A stretch of 6,021 nt of DNA from positions 2,569,459 through 2,575,479 of the forward strand of contig NC_017059.1 of NCBI RefSeq assembly GCF_000284415.1, in the 5' to 3' direction. Shown one piece after another: positions 1 to 5,519 of this stretch; within the stretch, counting starts at the first letter, position 1, and the number at the start of each line of letters is the position of its first letter. The position numbers and the translations under genes were made by a program. The notes under the pieces are model-generated. The model ran no database searches, was not told the DNA's origin, and saw only the letters and a list, made by a program, of their open reading frames with translations. The DNA comes from Pararhodospirillum photometricum DSM 122. Its GTDB lineage: Bacteria > Pseudomonadota > Alphaproteobacteria > Rhodospirillales > Rhodospirillaceae.

Positions 1-301
1 TTTCGCTGTCGCCATACGAGCTGATGCCCAACCCCGGGGTACCGCTCAACAAGGATTCCAGCGACCCGCCCCCCTTGGCGGTAATCTCGTCGGCGCTGAT
101 CACCGAGAGGCTGAAGGGGATATCGCGCAGCTTTTCCTCGGCCCGCCGCGCCGTCACCGTCACCTCTTCCAGAACCATGGGAGCGGCGGCGGCGCTCTCG
201 TCGGCGGCCAAGGCCGACGCGACGGGCAAGGGGCCCAGCGCCAGGACACCGGAGGCCAGAACCGGCCAGGGCAGACGATGCCCGGAACGGGGGAAGGACA
301 T
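1..301 (-). CDS. TonB-dependent outer-membrane receptor, N-terminal part (runs off left edge)
   Basis: This is the 5' end of a receptor that would import an iron-siderophore or similar ligand across the outer membrane using TonB/ExbBD energy. The 100 residues visible start at the ATG at 301, with a GAGGA ribosome site at 309-313, 7 nt away. Residues 1 to about 33 form a Sec signal peptide: a basic start (R5, H8, R9), a hydrophobic core, then ASALAA as the likely cleavage region. A TonB-box-like stretch, EEVTVTARR, follows at residues 45-53. The start of the plug domain comes next (KLRDIPFSLSVISADEI, then SLLSGTPGLGISSYG). The transmembrane barrel lies outside the window, so the ligand cannot be assigned. 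The AraC gene directly upstream, of a type often linked to siderophore receptors, and the Fur-like site suggest a ferric-siderophore receptor; this is inference. Confidence 0.93.
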   Translation of the reverse strand, partial: MSFPRSGHRLPWPVLASGVLALGPLPVASALAADESAAAAPMVLEEVTVTARRAEEKLRDIPFSLSVISADEITAKGGGSLESLLSGTPGLGISSYGDSE

Positions 302-324
302 GGAAAGATCCTCGTTCTCAAGGA

Positions 325-349
325 GATATTGAGAGCGAGTCTTAATATC
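325..349. promoter_or_regulatory. Fur-box-like palindrome before the receptor gene
   Basis: A 25-bp inverted repeat has left arm GATATTGAGA (325-334), a 5-base centre, and right arm TCTTAATATC (340-349); 9 of 10 arm positions pair. The inner part reads TGAGA-N5-TCTTA, one change from the TGAGA-N5-TCTCA core of classical Fur boxes. It sits 24 nt upstream of the receptor ATG and overlaps the candidate -10 region, where repressor binding would block transcription. The palindrome is directly visible. Its assignment to Fur is inferred from the resemblance and the receptor context; another dimeric regulator could use it. Confidence 0.55.
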
Positions 350-375
350 TTATCCACCCCCCTGCTACTCGGATC
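347..375 (-). promoter_or_regulatory. Candidate promoter of the receptor gene
   Basis: Read on the minus strand, TAAGAT (347-352) resembles a -10 hexamer. With 17 bp spacing, the -35 position falls at 370-375 (GATCCG), a poor match to TTGACA. A promoter with a weak -35 is what an AraC-type activator normally works on, and this -35 position overlaps the proximal direct repeat. The implied transcription start lies inside the Fur-like palindrome. This is inferred from spacing only. Confidence 0.3.
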
Positions 376-405
376 GGGAAGAAAGATGCTCCCATCGGGA
401 GAAAG
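368..405 (-). promoter_or_regulatory. Two direct repeats at 21-bp spacing, candidate AraC-type half-sites
   Basis: On the plus strand the core CTCnnATCGGGA occurs at 368-379 and again at 389-400, exactly 21 bp apart. Each copy is followed by GAAAG (381-385 and 401-405, the first with one extra base between). AraC-family proteins typically bind two direct half-sites of about 17 bp, one per two helical turns, with the proximal site next to the -35 element. These repeats match that geometry upstream of the receptor gene and just downstream of an AraC-type gene. The repeats are visible; the binding protein is inferred. Confidence 0.5.
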
Positions 406-432
406 CCAACCGCAAGAAGGCCCCACCCCGCC

Positions 433-1425
433 TCAGGGCAGCAGGCGGGAGGGCGGACAGCCATGGACCTTGCGAAACGCCGCCGAAAAGTGGCCAGGGT
501 TGGACAAGCCCACCGCCAAAGCCGCCTGCTGCACGCCGTAGCCCTGGGTTTCAATCAGGCGCCGGGCTTCCTGCATGCGCACGGTGCGCACCCAAGTTGC
601 GATCGAGGTGCCGAAACGCTCGCGAAAACCGGCCTTGAGATAGCATTCGTTGAGCCCCACCCGCCGCGCCAGCTCAACAATGGTGGGCGGCGCCAAGTAC
701 TCGGCCCGCAGGATCTCGTAAGCGGCGTCAAGGGCGCTGTCGCGGCGCTTGGTCGGCTTGGCGCACTCCCCGGGCGGGGCCAACAGCAGGGCCAGCAGGT
801 CCAAGGTCAAGGCCTCGGCGTGCAGCCGTCCGCATGCGCTGCTCGTGTCGCTGGCGGCCAGACGCCGCGCCACCATCAGTACCCTGGGATCCTGGCACGG
901 GCACGGGCGACAGGCCGGCCCCTCGCCCGCCAGCACCGCGCCCAGCGCCGGGTGGATCGCCCCCGGTCCTTCCTCGCGCCATTGCGCCAAATACGGCGCC
1001 GGCACGTCCACCGACACCCCGCGCATGTGCTGGCCCCGCGACGAGCGGGCGTGCAAGACCCCCAGGTCCCCCGCCCGCATCCAGATCTCCCCCGCCGCCA
1101 CCCGCCGCTCCAGGCCCAGCGCCGGCACGGACACATCAAAACACCCGTCAATCAGGATGCTAAAGCCAAACGGCGGCCCGTGCAGGGCATAGGTTTCCTC
1201 CAAGTCGGCGTGCAGGGCGTAGTCGGAAACCGTCACGGTCAGGCCATTGCCCAAGGTCCGCATCTGGACCCGTCCCTCGGCCACCGGCGCCGCCAGATCC
1301 ACGCTCACGTCGCGCATCGGCGCAATCCCCTCGCCTCCTCGCCACACCGCCTCGTAGTGACGCAGCACCTCGTGGAACAGGCCCGCCTGACCCGACGCAG
1401 ACGGTTCGGCGCGCGCGACAGTCAT
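433..1425 (-). CDS. AraC-family transcriptional regulator, PchR-like
   Basis: A 330-residue DNA-binding regulator. The C-terminal 100 residues are a typical AraC/XylS double helix-turn-helix: the first HTH is about 246-269 (TIVELARRVGLNECYLKAGF) and the second about 297-318 (GVQQAALAVGLSNPGHFSAAF), followed by the usual G-x-P-P-S end. The GLNE..LK.GFRERFGT pattern is characteristic of PchR-type regulators, which sense a ferric siderophore through the N-terminal domain and activate the cognate receptor gene. The N-terminal 200 residues would be the effector domain. They include an unusual C-x2-C-x-C cluster at 172-177. The ATG at 1425 is chosen because AAAGGA (1432-1437) lies 6 nt upstream; the reading frame stays open further upstream but that stretch is only a shadow of the exporter gene. 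The downstream neighbour on the same strand is the TonB-dependent receptor, 131 bp away, its likely target. The siderophore sensed is unknown. Confidence 0.9.
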   Translation of the reverse strand: MTVARAEPSASGQAGLFHEVLRHYEAVWRGGEGIAPMRDVSVDLAAPVAEGRVQMRTLGNGLTVTVSDYALHADLEETYALHGPPFGFSILIDGCFDVSVPALGLERRVAAGEIWMRAGDLGVLHARSSRGQHMRGVSVDVPAPYLAQWREEGPGAIHPALGAVLAGEGPACRPCPCQDPRVLMVARRLAASDTSSACGRLHAEALTLDLLALLLAPPGECAKPTKRRDSALDAAYEILRAEYLAPPTIVELARRVGLNECYLKAGFRERFGTSIATWVRTVRMQEARRLIETQGYGVQQAALAVGLSNPGHFSAAFRKVHGCPPSRLLP

Positions 1426-1473
1426 GGATGGTCCTTTCCGGCCCAGGGAAAACGCCTCCTGTTTTGGCAGAAG

Positions 1474-1488
1474 TGAGACGCAGTCGCA
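1474..1488. promoter_or_regulatory. Second Fur-like motif, before the AraC-type regulator
   Basis: TGAGA (1474-1478), five bases, TCGCA (1484-1488) is an imperfect inverted repeat 49 nt upstream of the regulator's ATG. It has the same TGAGA-N5-TC layout as the palindrome before the receptor gene, with 'AG' as the last two spacer bases in both. If both are Fur sites, regulator and receptor are co-repressed by iron. The match is weaker than the first site and no convincing promoter could be placed next to it. Confidence 0.3.
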
Positions 1489-1514
1489 AGGTTGTGGGCA
1501 GAAAGATAAGATAA

Positions 1515-1547
1515 GGAAGGCTGGGGAGGCGGGCCTCCCCAGACCCC
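1515..1547. repeat. Dispersed hairpin repeat, copy 1 (after the exporter gene)
   Basis: Perfect 10-bp arms CTGGGGAGGC (1521-1530) and GCCTCCCCAG (1533-1542) flank a 2-base centre, preceded by GGAAGG and followed by ACCCC. Over 31 bp it matches the copy at the right end of the window at 28 positions, in the same orientation. It starts 3 bp beyond the exporter stop codon, so in minus-strand RNA it would form a stem followed by a pyrimidine-rich stretch and could help end that transcript. No long uninterrupted T run follows, so a terminator role is only possible. Confidence 0.75.
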
Positions 1548-1550
1548 ACA

Positions 1551-2153
1551 TTAAGGCGTGGTGAGGGCCAGTTTGAGGGCAAGCCCGACGAAGGCCAGAG
1601 CAAAGCCGCGCCGGATCCACGCCCGCGCCCGCGTCGAGGCCAAGGTGTCGCGCAAACCGGCGGCCAGCAGACCGTAAGCAGCAAAGACCGCCAAGGTTAG
1701 CAGCATAAAGATCCCCCCCAAGCCCAGCATCAGCCGGGTCGGCGCCTCGGTGCCCGCCGGCACGAACAACGGGAGAAAGGCCAGAAAGAACAAGGAGAGC
1801 TTGGGATTGGGCAAGTTGAGCACCACCGCCTCCCGCAACACCGCCCCCGGCGAGCGACGTGCCGACGCCCCGCCCAGCAAGGTGTCGTTGCGCAGGCTTT
1901 GCCACGCCATGAGCAGCAACACCACAACCCCCGCCATGCGTAGCGCCGCAAACGCCAGGGGCGAAGTCTGGAAGACCGCCGCCAAGCCGGTGAGGGCCGC
2001 CAATAAGTGGGGCACAATGCCCAGCGTGCAGCCCAGCGCCGCCACCAAAGCGGCCCGCCGCCCGCCCCCCAGGCCAGCCGCCACGGTATACACCGCCCCC
2101 GGCCCCGGCGACGCCACGACAACCAACGAAGTCAGCCAAAATTCCATGCTCAC
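1551..2153 (-). CDS. LysE/RhtB-family amino-acid or metabolite exporter
   Basis: A 200-residue inner-membrane protein with about six hydrophobic segments (roughly 5-25, 36-60, 68-86, 108-132, 140-166, 182-198), the normal length and layout of the LysE/RhtB superfamily. These carriers export amino acids, homoserine lactone-like compounds or related metabolites using the proton gradient. Family signatures are SPGPGAVYTV at 15-24 in the first segment and NLPNPK at 113-118 (the usual N-x-x-N-P-K). The GTG at 2153 is preferred because GGAG lies 8 nt upstream and it gives MSMEFWL, like the MSLEFWL start of relatives. An ATG at 2147 (MEFWL) is the alternative; a TTG at 2159 is unlikely. It begins 31 bp after the second AraC gene and is probably co-transcribed with it. 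The substrate cannot be inferred. Confidence 0.9.
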   Translation of the reverse strand: MSMEFWLTSLVVVASPGPGAVYTVAAGLGGGRRAALVAALGCTLGIVPHLLAALTGLAAVFQTSPLAFAALRMAGVVVLLLMAWQSLRNDTLLGGASARRSPGAVLREAVVLNLPNPKLSLFFLAFLPLFVPAGTEAPTRLMLGLGGIFMLLTLAVFAAYGLLAAGLRDTLASTRARAWIRRGFALAFVGLALKLALTTP

Positions 2154-2184
2154 GATCAAGGCTCCCGGTCAGAAACACGAGGCC

Positions 2185-3027
2185 TCAGTCTTTCCGACCC
2201 AGCCCGGAGCGTCTTGAAGGTTCTTGCAGCCGACCCGCCGTCGCATACGCCCCCGGCGGCAGCCCAAAGCCTCGCTTGAATAGCCGGGTCAGGTGGCTTT
2301 GGTCGGCAAAGCCACAAGCCAGCGCCACCTCGGCCACCGGCAGACCCGCCAGCAGCAGCCGACGCGCCCGCTGGAGCCGGCGCTGCATCAAATAGGCATG
2401 GGGCGGCAAGCCGGTCGCTCGCACAAAGCCCCGCACCACCTGAAAGCGGCCCAGCCCGGTCAGGCGGGCCAGATCGTCCAGGCTCACCGGCTCCTCCGGC
2501 GCCTCGTCGAGCCGCTGCACCGCCAGCCGCAGCGCCGCCGGCACCCCCCGGCCCTCCCCGGGATGAAGCACCCCGGCCAACAGCGCCAGCAGCATCGCTT
2601 CGCCCCGCAACCGCCCCACGGCCTCAACCGGGGTGGTCAGGGCCTCGAACACCCGCAGCAGGCCCGCGGCCAGGCCCGGGCGGGCAATCACCGGCTGGGC
2701 AAACTCGGCCGTGGCAAATCGGCCCTCGCTCAGGTCGAGCAGCGCCGCCGTCACCACCGTTGGATCAAGGTAAAGCATCTTCCAGGCGCGCCCGCCCTCG
2801 CCCAGCGGCCGCCCATCATGGACCTCGCCGGGATTGACGGTGATCATCTCCCCCGGCCCCGCCTCAACCGGCCCCCGCCCACTGGCCGAGCCGTGCCCGC
2901 CTCGCACAACCGCCCCCAAGCCATGCTGGTCATGCGTATGCCGCGCAAAAACCTGCGCCGTCGCCGCGCTCACCGCCACAATCCCCGGGGTCCAGGTGGG
3001 AAGACGTAGAACAGAACCGTGAGGCAT
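2185..3027 (-). CDS. AraC-family transcriptional regulator with cupin sensor domain
   Basis: A 280-residue regulator. The N-terminal part (about 15-90) is an AraC-type cupin ligand-binding domain, with FARHTHDQHGLG at 28-38, a glycine-rich turn and TVNPGEVHDGRP at 63-74; the histidines at 30, 32 and 70 fit the usual cupin positions. The C-terminal domain has two helix-turn-helix units, about 181-205 (VSLDDLARLTGLGRFQVVRGF) and 229-252 (LPVAEVALACGFADQSHLTRLF), then the family's GxPPGAY end. The ATG at 3027 is preferred: GGGAG lies 8 nt upstream, while the in-frame TTG at 3042 has no ribosome site. It precedes the LysE-type exporter by 31 bp on the same strand, so it probably controls that exporter and itself in response to the exported compound. 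The inducer is unknown. Confidence 0.9.
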   Translation of the reverse strand: MPHGSVLRLPTWTPGIVAVSAATAQVFARHTHDQHGLGAVVRGGHGSASGRGPVEAGPGEMITVNPGEVHDGRPLGEGGRAWKMLYLDPTVVTAALLDLSEGRFATAEFAQPVIARPGLAAGLLRVFEALTTPVEAVGRLRGEAMLLALLAGVLHPGEGRGVPAALRLAVQRLDEAPEEPVSLDDLARLTGLGRFQVVRGFVRATGLPPHAYLMQRRLQRARRLLLAGLPVAEVALACGFADQSHLTRLFKRGFGLPPGAYATAGRLQEPSRRSGLGRKD

Positions 3028-3070
3028 GGGGATGTCTCCCAATCAAAGGGGGCTTTTGGGATAAGTAACG

Positions 3071-3113
3071 CGGGGCTGCCGCCCCGGCCCCGCCTGGAGG
3101 CTGACGCCTCCAG
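3071..3113. repeat. Dispersed hairpin repeat, copy 2 (two stems, between divergent genes)
   Basis: There are two adjacent hairpins: CGGGGC/GCCCCG (3071-3076 with 3081-3086, 4-base loop) and CTGGAGGC/GCCTCCAG (3094-3101 with 3106-3113, 4-base loop). The second stem and the following ACC match the GGAGGC...GCCTCC...AGACC layout of copies 1 and 3, so it is a diverged relative. A T-rich run follows at 3122-3133. No plus-strand gene lies upstream, so it does not serve as a terminator for any annotated gene. It occupies the space where promoters of the divergent AraC gene and lpdA would be expected. Confidence 0.65.
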
Positions 3114-3148
3114 ACCTCCGCTTTCTTTTTATTAATTGGCCCTCCCGC

Positions 3149-3188
3149 CCCCCTCCTTTTGAAAAGCGTGCTTTTCAAAAGGAGGGGG
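3149..3188. repeat. 40-bp perfect palindrome overlapping the lpdA 5' end
   Basis: Two 19-bp arms (3149-3167 and 3170-3188) are exact reverse complements around a 2-base centre GT. The inner half is GAAAAGC/GCTTTTC and the outer half is CCCCCTCCTTTT/AAAAGGAGGGGG. The right arm holds AAAAGGAGG, an ideal Shine-Dalgarno sequence, which the left arm would pair with in RNA. The palindrome encodes the first ten residues of the lpdA reading frame and, by symmetry, an almost identical peptide on the opposite strand. It resembles intergenic hairpin DNA rather than coding sequence. Confidence 0.85.
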
Positions 3189-4553
3189 CTGGGGGCGGGG
3201 CCCGGTGGCTATGTGGCGGCGTTGCGCGCGGCACAACTGGGGCTGTCGGTGGTGGTGATCGAGCGCGAGCACCTGGGCGGCGTGTGTCTCAACTGGGGCT
3301 GCATCCCGACCAAGGCCTTGTTGCGCAGCGCCGAGGTGTTGCGCCTCGCCCGCGAGGCCGGCAGTTTTGGGGTGAGCACTGGGCCAGTAGCCCTGGACCT
3401 TGAGGCGGCGGTGCGGCGCTCGCGCAGCGTGGCCGCCACCCTCAACGGTGGCGTCGCCCATCTGCTCAAGAAGAGCAAGATCACCGTGGTCATGGGCGAG
3501 GGCCGCCTGGAGGGCCCGGGGCGGCTGGTTGTGCAAACCGCAACCGGCGTCGAGCGGGTCAGCGCCAAGAACATCATCCTGGCCACCGGCGCCCGGCCGC
3601 GCGTGTTGCCCGGCCTGGAGCCCGATGGGCACCGGGTATGGACGGCCCGCGATGCCATGGTGCCGCCCAGCCTGCCCGGGCGCTTGCTGATCGTCGGCTC
3701 CGGCGCCATCGGCATCGAGTTCGCCAGCTTCTACGCGGCGTGCGGCAGCCGGGTGACGGTCGTCGAGGTGCAAGACCGCATCTTGCCGCTGGAGGACGAG
3801 GAAATCAGCGCCCTGGCCCGCGCCGCCTTCGAGAAACAGGGCATCGGCGTGATGCTGGGCGCCAGCGTCACCGGCCTGCGCCACGACGCCGACACCGTGA
3901 CCGCGACCTTGGACGTCGCCGGTCGGGCCCGCGAGGTCACGGTAGACCGGGTTTTGGTCAGCGTCGGCACGGTCGGCAATGTCGAGGGCCTGGGGCTGGA
4001 GACCACCCGGGTCAAAGTCGAGCGCGGCCGGGTGCGCACCGATGCCCAGTGCCGCACCGACGAGCCCGGCATTTATGCCATCGGCGATCTCACCGGCCCG
4101 CCCTGGCTGGCCCACAAGGCCAGTCACGAAGGCCTGATCGCCGTCGAGGCCATCGCCGGCCACCAGCCCAAGCCCCTCGATCCCCTGGAGGTCCCGGCCT
4201 GCACCTACGGCCATCCCCAGGTGGCCAGCGTCGGCCTCACCGAAACAGCGGCCAAGGCGCGCGGGCACAAGGTCCGGGTCGGGCGCTTCCCGTTCCGGGC
4301 CAACGGCAAGGCCATCGCCCTGGGCGAGCCCGAGGGCTTGGTCAAGACCGTGTTCGATGCCGAGACCGGCGCCTTGCTTGGTGCCCATCTCATCGGCCCC
4401 GAAGTGACCGAGCTGATCCAGGGCTTTGTCGTCGCCCGCACCCTGGAGACCACCGAGGCCGAGTTGATGCACACCATCTTCCCCCATCCCACCTTGTCGG
4501 AGGCCATGGCCGAGTCCGTCCTTGACGCCTACGGCCGGGTTCTTCATTTCTGA
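3159..4553 (+). CDS. lpdA: Dihydrolipoamide dehydrogenase (E3), with abnormal N-terminus
   Basis: The FAD enzyme that reoxidises dihydrolipoyl groups of 2-oxo acid dehydrogenase complexes with NAD+. Key parts are intact: redox disulfide CLNWGC (C43 and C48), the LATGARP strand (141-147), NAD-binding GSGAIG (180-185), FAD-contacting IYAIGD (305-310), and C-terminal HPTLSE with the catalytic His443/Glu448 pair. The oddity is the start. Family members begin about MxxxFDVxVIGxGPGGY; here the glycine motif GAGPGGY (12-18) is present, but residues 1-10 (MKSVLFKRRG) come from a 40-bp palindrome and replace the first beta strand. No ATG exists near; TTG at 3159 or GTG at 3168 are possible starts, neither with a good ribosome site. 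CTG at 3189, right after GGAGGGGG, is a further possibility. The frame is open back to a stop at 3102. Followed by lipA after 6 bp. It may be expressed in altered form or be a 5'-damaged copy; the start coordinate is uncertain. Confidence 0.88.
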   Translation: MKSVLFKRRGLGAGPGGYVAALRAAQLGLSVVVIEREHLGGVCLNWGCIPTKALLRSAEVLRLAREAGSFGVSTGPVALDLEAAVRRSRSVAATLNGGVAHLLKKSKITVVMGEGRLEGPGRLVVQTATGVERVSAKNIILATGARPRVLPGLEPDGHRVWTARDAMVPPSLPGRLLIVGSGAIGIEFASFYAACGSRVTVVEVQDRILPLEDEEISALARAAFEKQGIGVMLGASVTGLRHDADTVTATLDVAGRAREVTVDRVLVSVGTVGNVEGLGLETTRVKVERGRVRTDAQCRTDEPGIYAIGDLTGPPWLAHKASHEGLIAVEAIAGHQPKPLDPLEVPACTYGHPQVASVGLTETAAKARGHKVRVGRFPFRANGKAIALGEPEGLVKTVFDAETGALLGAHLIGPEVTELIQGFVVARTLETTEAELMHTIFPHPTLSEAMAESVLDAYGRVLHF

Positions 4554-4557
4554 GGGA
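4552..4557 (+). promoter_or_regulatory. lipA ribosome binding site overlapping the lpdA stop
   Basis: GAGGGA begins inside the lpdA TGA stop codon and ends 2 nt before the lipA ATG at 4560. The spacing is short. The overlap suggests translational coupling of lipA to lpdA. Confidence 0.6.
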
Positions 4558-4559
4558 TC

Positions 4560-5510
4560 ATGACCGATCCAATCGCGCCCCCGCCCCCGCGCCACCCTGA
4601 AAAGGCCCGGCGTCCCGATAACCCGTCGCCGCGTAAGCCCGCGTGGATCCGCGTGCGCGCCCCGCTCAGTCCGGCCGCCGCCGAGGTTCGTTCCCTGGTG
4701 CGCGACGGCGGGTTGCATACGGTGTGCGAGGAGGCCGCCTGCCCCAACATGGGCGAGTGCTGGGCCCGCCGCCATGCCAGCTTCATGATCCTGGGCGACA
4801 CCTGCACCCGCGCTTGTGCCTTTTGCAATGTGCGCACCGGCAAGCCCGGCCCCGTCGATGACGGCGAGCCCGATCGGCTGGCCGAGTCGGTCGCCTCGCT
4901 CGGCCTGCGCCATGTGGTCATCACCTCGGTCGATCGCGACGACCTCCCCGATGGGGGGGCCGCCCACTTCGCCCGCTGTATTGCCGCCGTGCGCGCCGTC
5001 GCCCCCTCCTGTTCCATCGAAGTTCTGACCCCCGATTTTCGCGACAAACAGGGCGCGCTTGAGGTGGTCATGGCTGCCAAGCCCGATGTTTTCAACCACA
5101 ACCTGGAAACCGTGCCCCGGCTGTACCCCACCATCCGTCCCGGGGCGCGCTATTATCATTCGCTGCGCTTGCTCGATACCGCCCGCCGTCTCGATCCCGA
5201 TGTGGTCACAAAATCAGGCATGATGGTCGGCCTCGGCGAGACCCCGGCCGAATTGTCCCAAGTGATGGACGACCTGCGGAGCGCCGGGGTTGACTTTCTG
5301 ACCCTCGGCCAGTACCTGCAACCCACCTTGAAGCATGCCGCCGTGGAGCGCTTTGTCCCTCCCGAGGAGTTCGAGGCCTTTGCGTCCCTCGCCCGGGCCA
5401 AGGGGTTCGCCTTCGTGGCGGCCAGCCCCCTAACCCGATCGTCCCATCACGCGGATCGCGACTTCGACGCCCTGCGCAAGGCCCGGCAGGCGGCGACGGC
5501 CGCACAGTAG
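4560..5510 (+). CDS. lipA: Lipoyl synthase (radical SAM)
   Basis: LipA inserts two sulfur atoms into protein-bound octanoyl groups to make lipoyl cofactor, as needed by pyruvate and 2-oxoglutarate dehydrogenases and the glycine cleavage system. The 316-residue length is normal. The sacrificial auxiliary 4Fe-4S cluster ligands are C56, C61 and C67 (C-x4-C-x5-C). The radical-SAM cluster motif is C82-x3-C86-x2-C89 (CTRACAFC). Other family blocks include [15 protein letters not shown] (120-134), [18 protein letters not shown] (179-196) and [10 protein letters not shown] (218-227). The N-terminus [12 protein letters not shown] is typical of alphaproteobacterial LipA. The usual C-terminal RSSYHA, whose serine ligates the auxiliary cluster, reads RSSHHA here (293-298): the serines are kept and Tyr is replaced by His at 296. 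It lies 6 bp after lpdA and 9 bp before ratA, so one operon is likely. Confidence 0.97.
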   Translation: MTDPIAPPPPRHPEKARRPDNPSPRKPAWIRVRAPLSPAAAEVRSLVRDGGLHTVCEEAACPNMGECWARRHASFMILGDTCTRACAFCNVRTGKPGPVDDGEPDRLAESVASLGLRHVVITSVDRDDLPDGGAAHFARCIAAVRAVAPSCSIEVLTPDFRDKQGALEVVMAAKPDVFNHNLETVPRLYPTIRPGARYYHSLRLLDTARRLDPDVVTKSGMMVGLGETPAELSQVMDDLRSAGVDFLTLGQYLQPTLKHAAVERFVPPEEFEAFASLARAKGFAFVAASPLTRSSHHADRDFDALRKARQAATAAQ

Positions 5511-5519
5511 GATCCTTCC

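Noticed and set aside
389..401. Hairpin CTCCC-ATC-GGGAG as a terminator of the AraC-type regulator.
   Set aside because: Only 5-bp arms with no T run in the minus direction; it is better explained as part of the second direct repeat.
278..541. Short plus-strand open frame spanning the receptor/regulator gap.
   Set aside because: It overlaps the operator region and the end of the regulator, has no family features, and its presence is expected by chance in GC-rich DNA.
463..1476. Plus-strand open frame opposite the AraC-type regulator (337 codons).
   Set aside because: Arg/Gln/His-rich antisense shadow of a well-supported gene, with no recognisable domain.
1426..2178. In-frame upstream extension of the PchR-like regulator to 581 residues.
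   Set aside because: The extra part overlaps the LysE exporter in another frame, is Gly-rich and not AraC-like; the ATG at 1425 has a good ribosome site and gives a normal-sized protein.
2293..3009. Plus-strand open frame opposite the cupin AraC gene.
   Set aside because: Same pattern: His/Gln/Arg-rich shadow with no motif.
3094..3133. Stem CTGGAGGC/GCCTCCAG followed by a T-rich run, read as a plus-strand terminator.
   Set aside because: No plus-strand gene precedes it, the T run begins 8 bases after the stem, and it matches the dispersed repeat family.
3132..5159. Long open frame on the minus strand across lpdA and lipA (675 codons).
   Set aside because: It is antisense to two clearly conserved enzymes; its Gly/Ala/Asp/His-rich, low-complexity protein is typical of a GC-rich shadow frame, and it has no recognisable domain.
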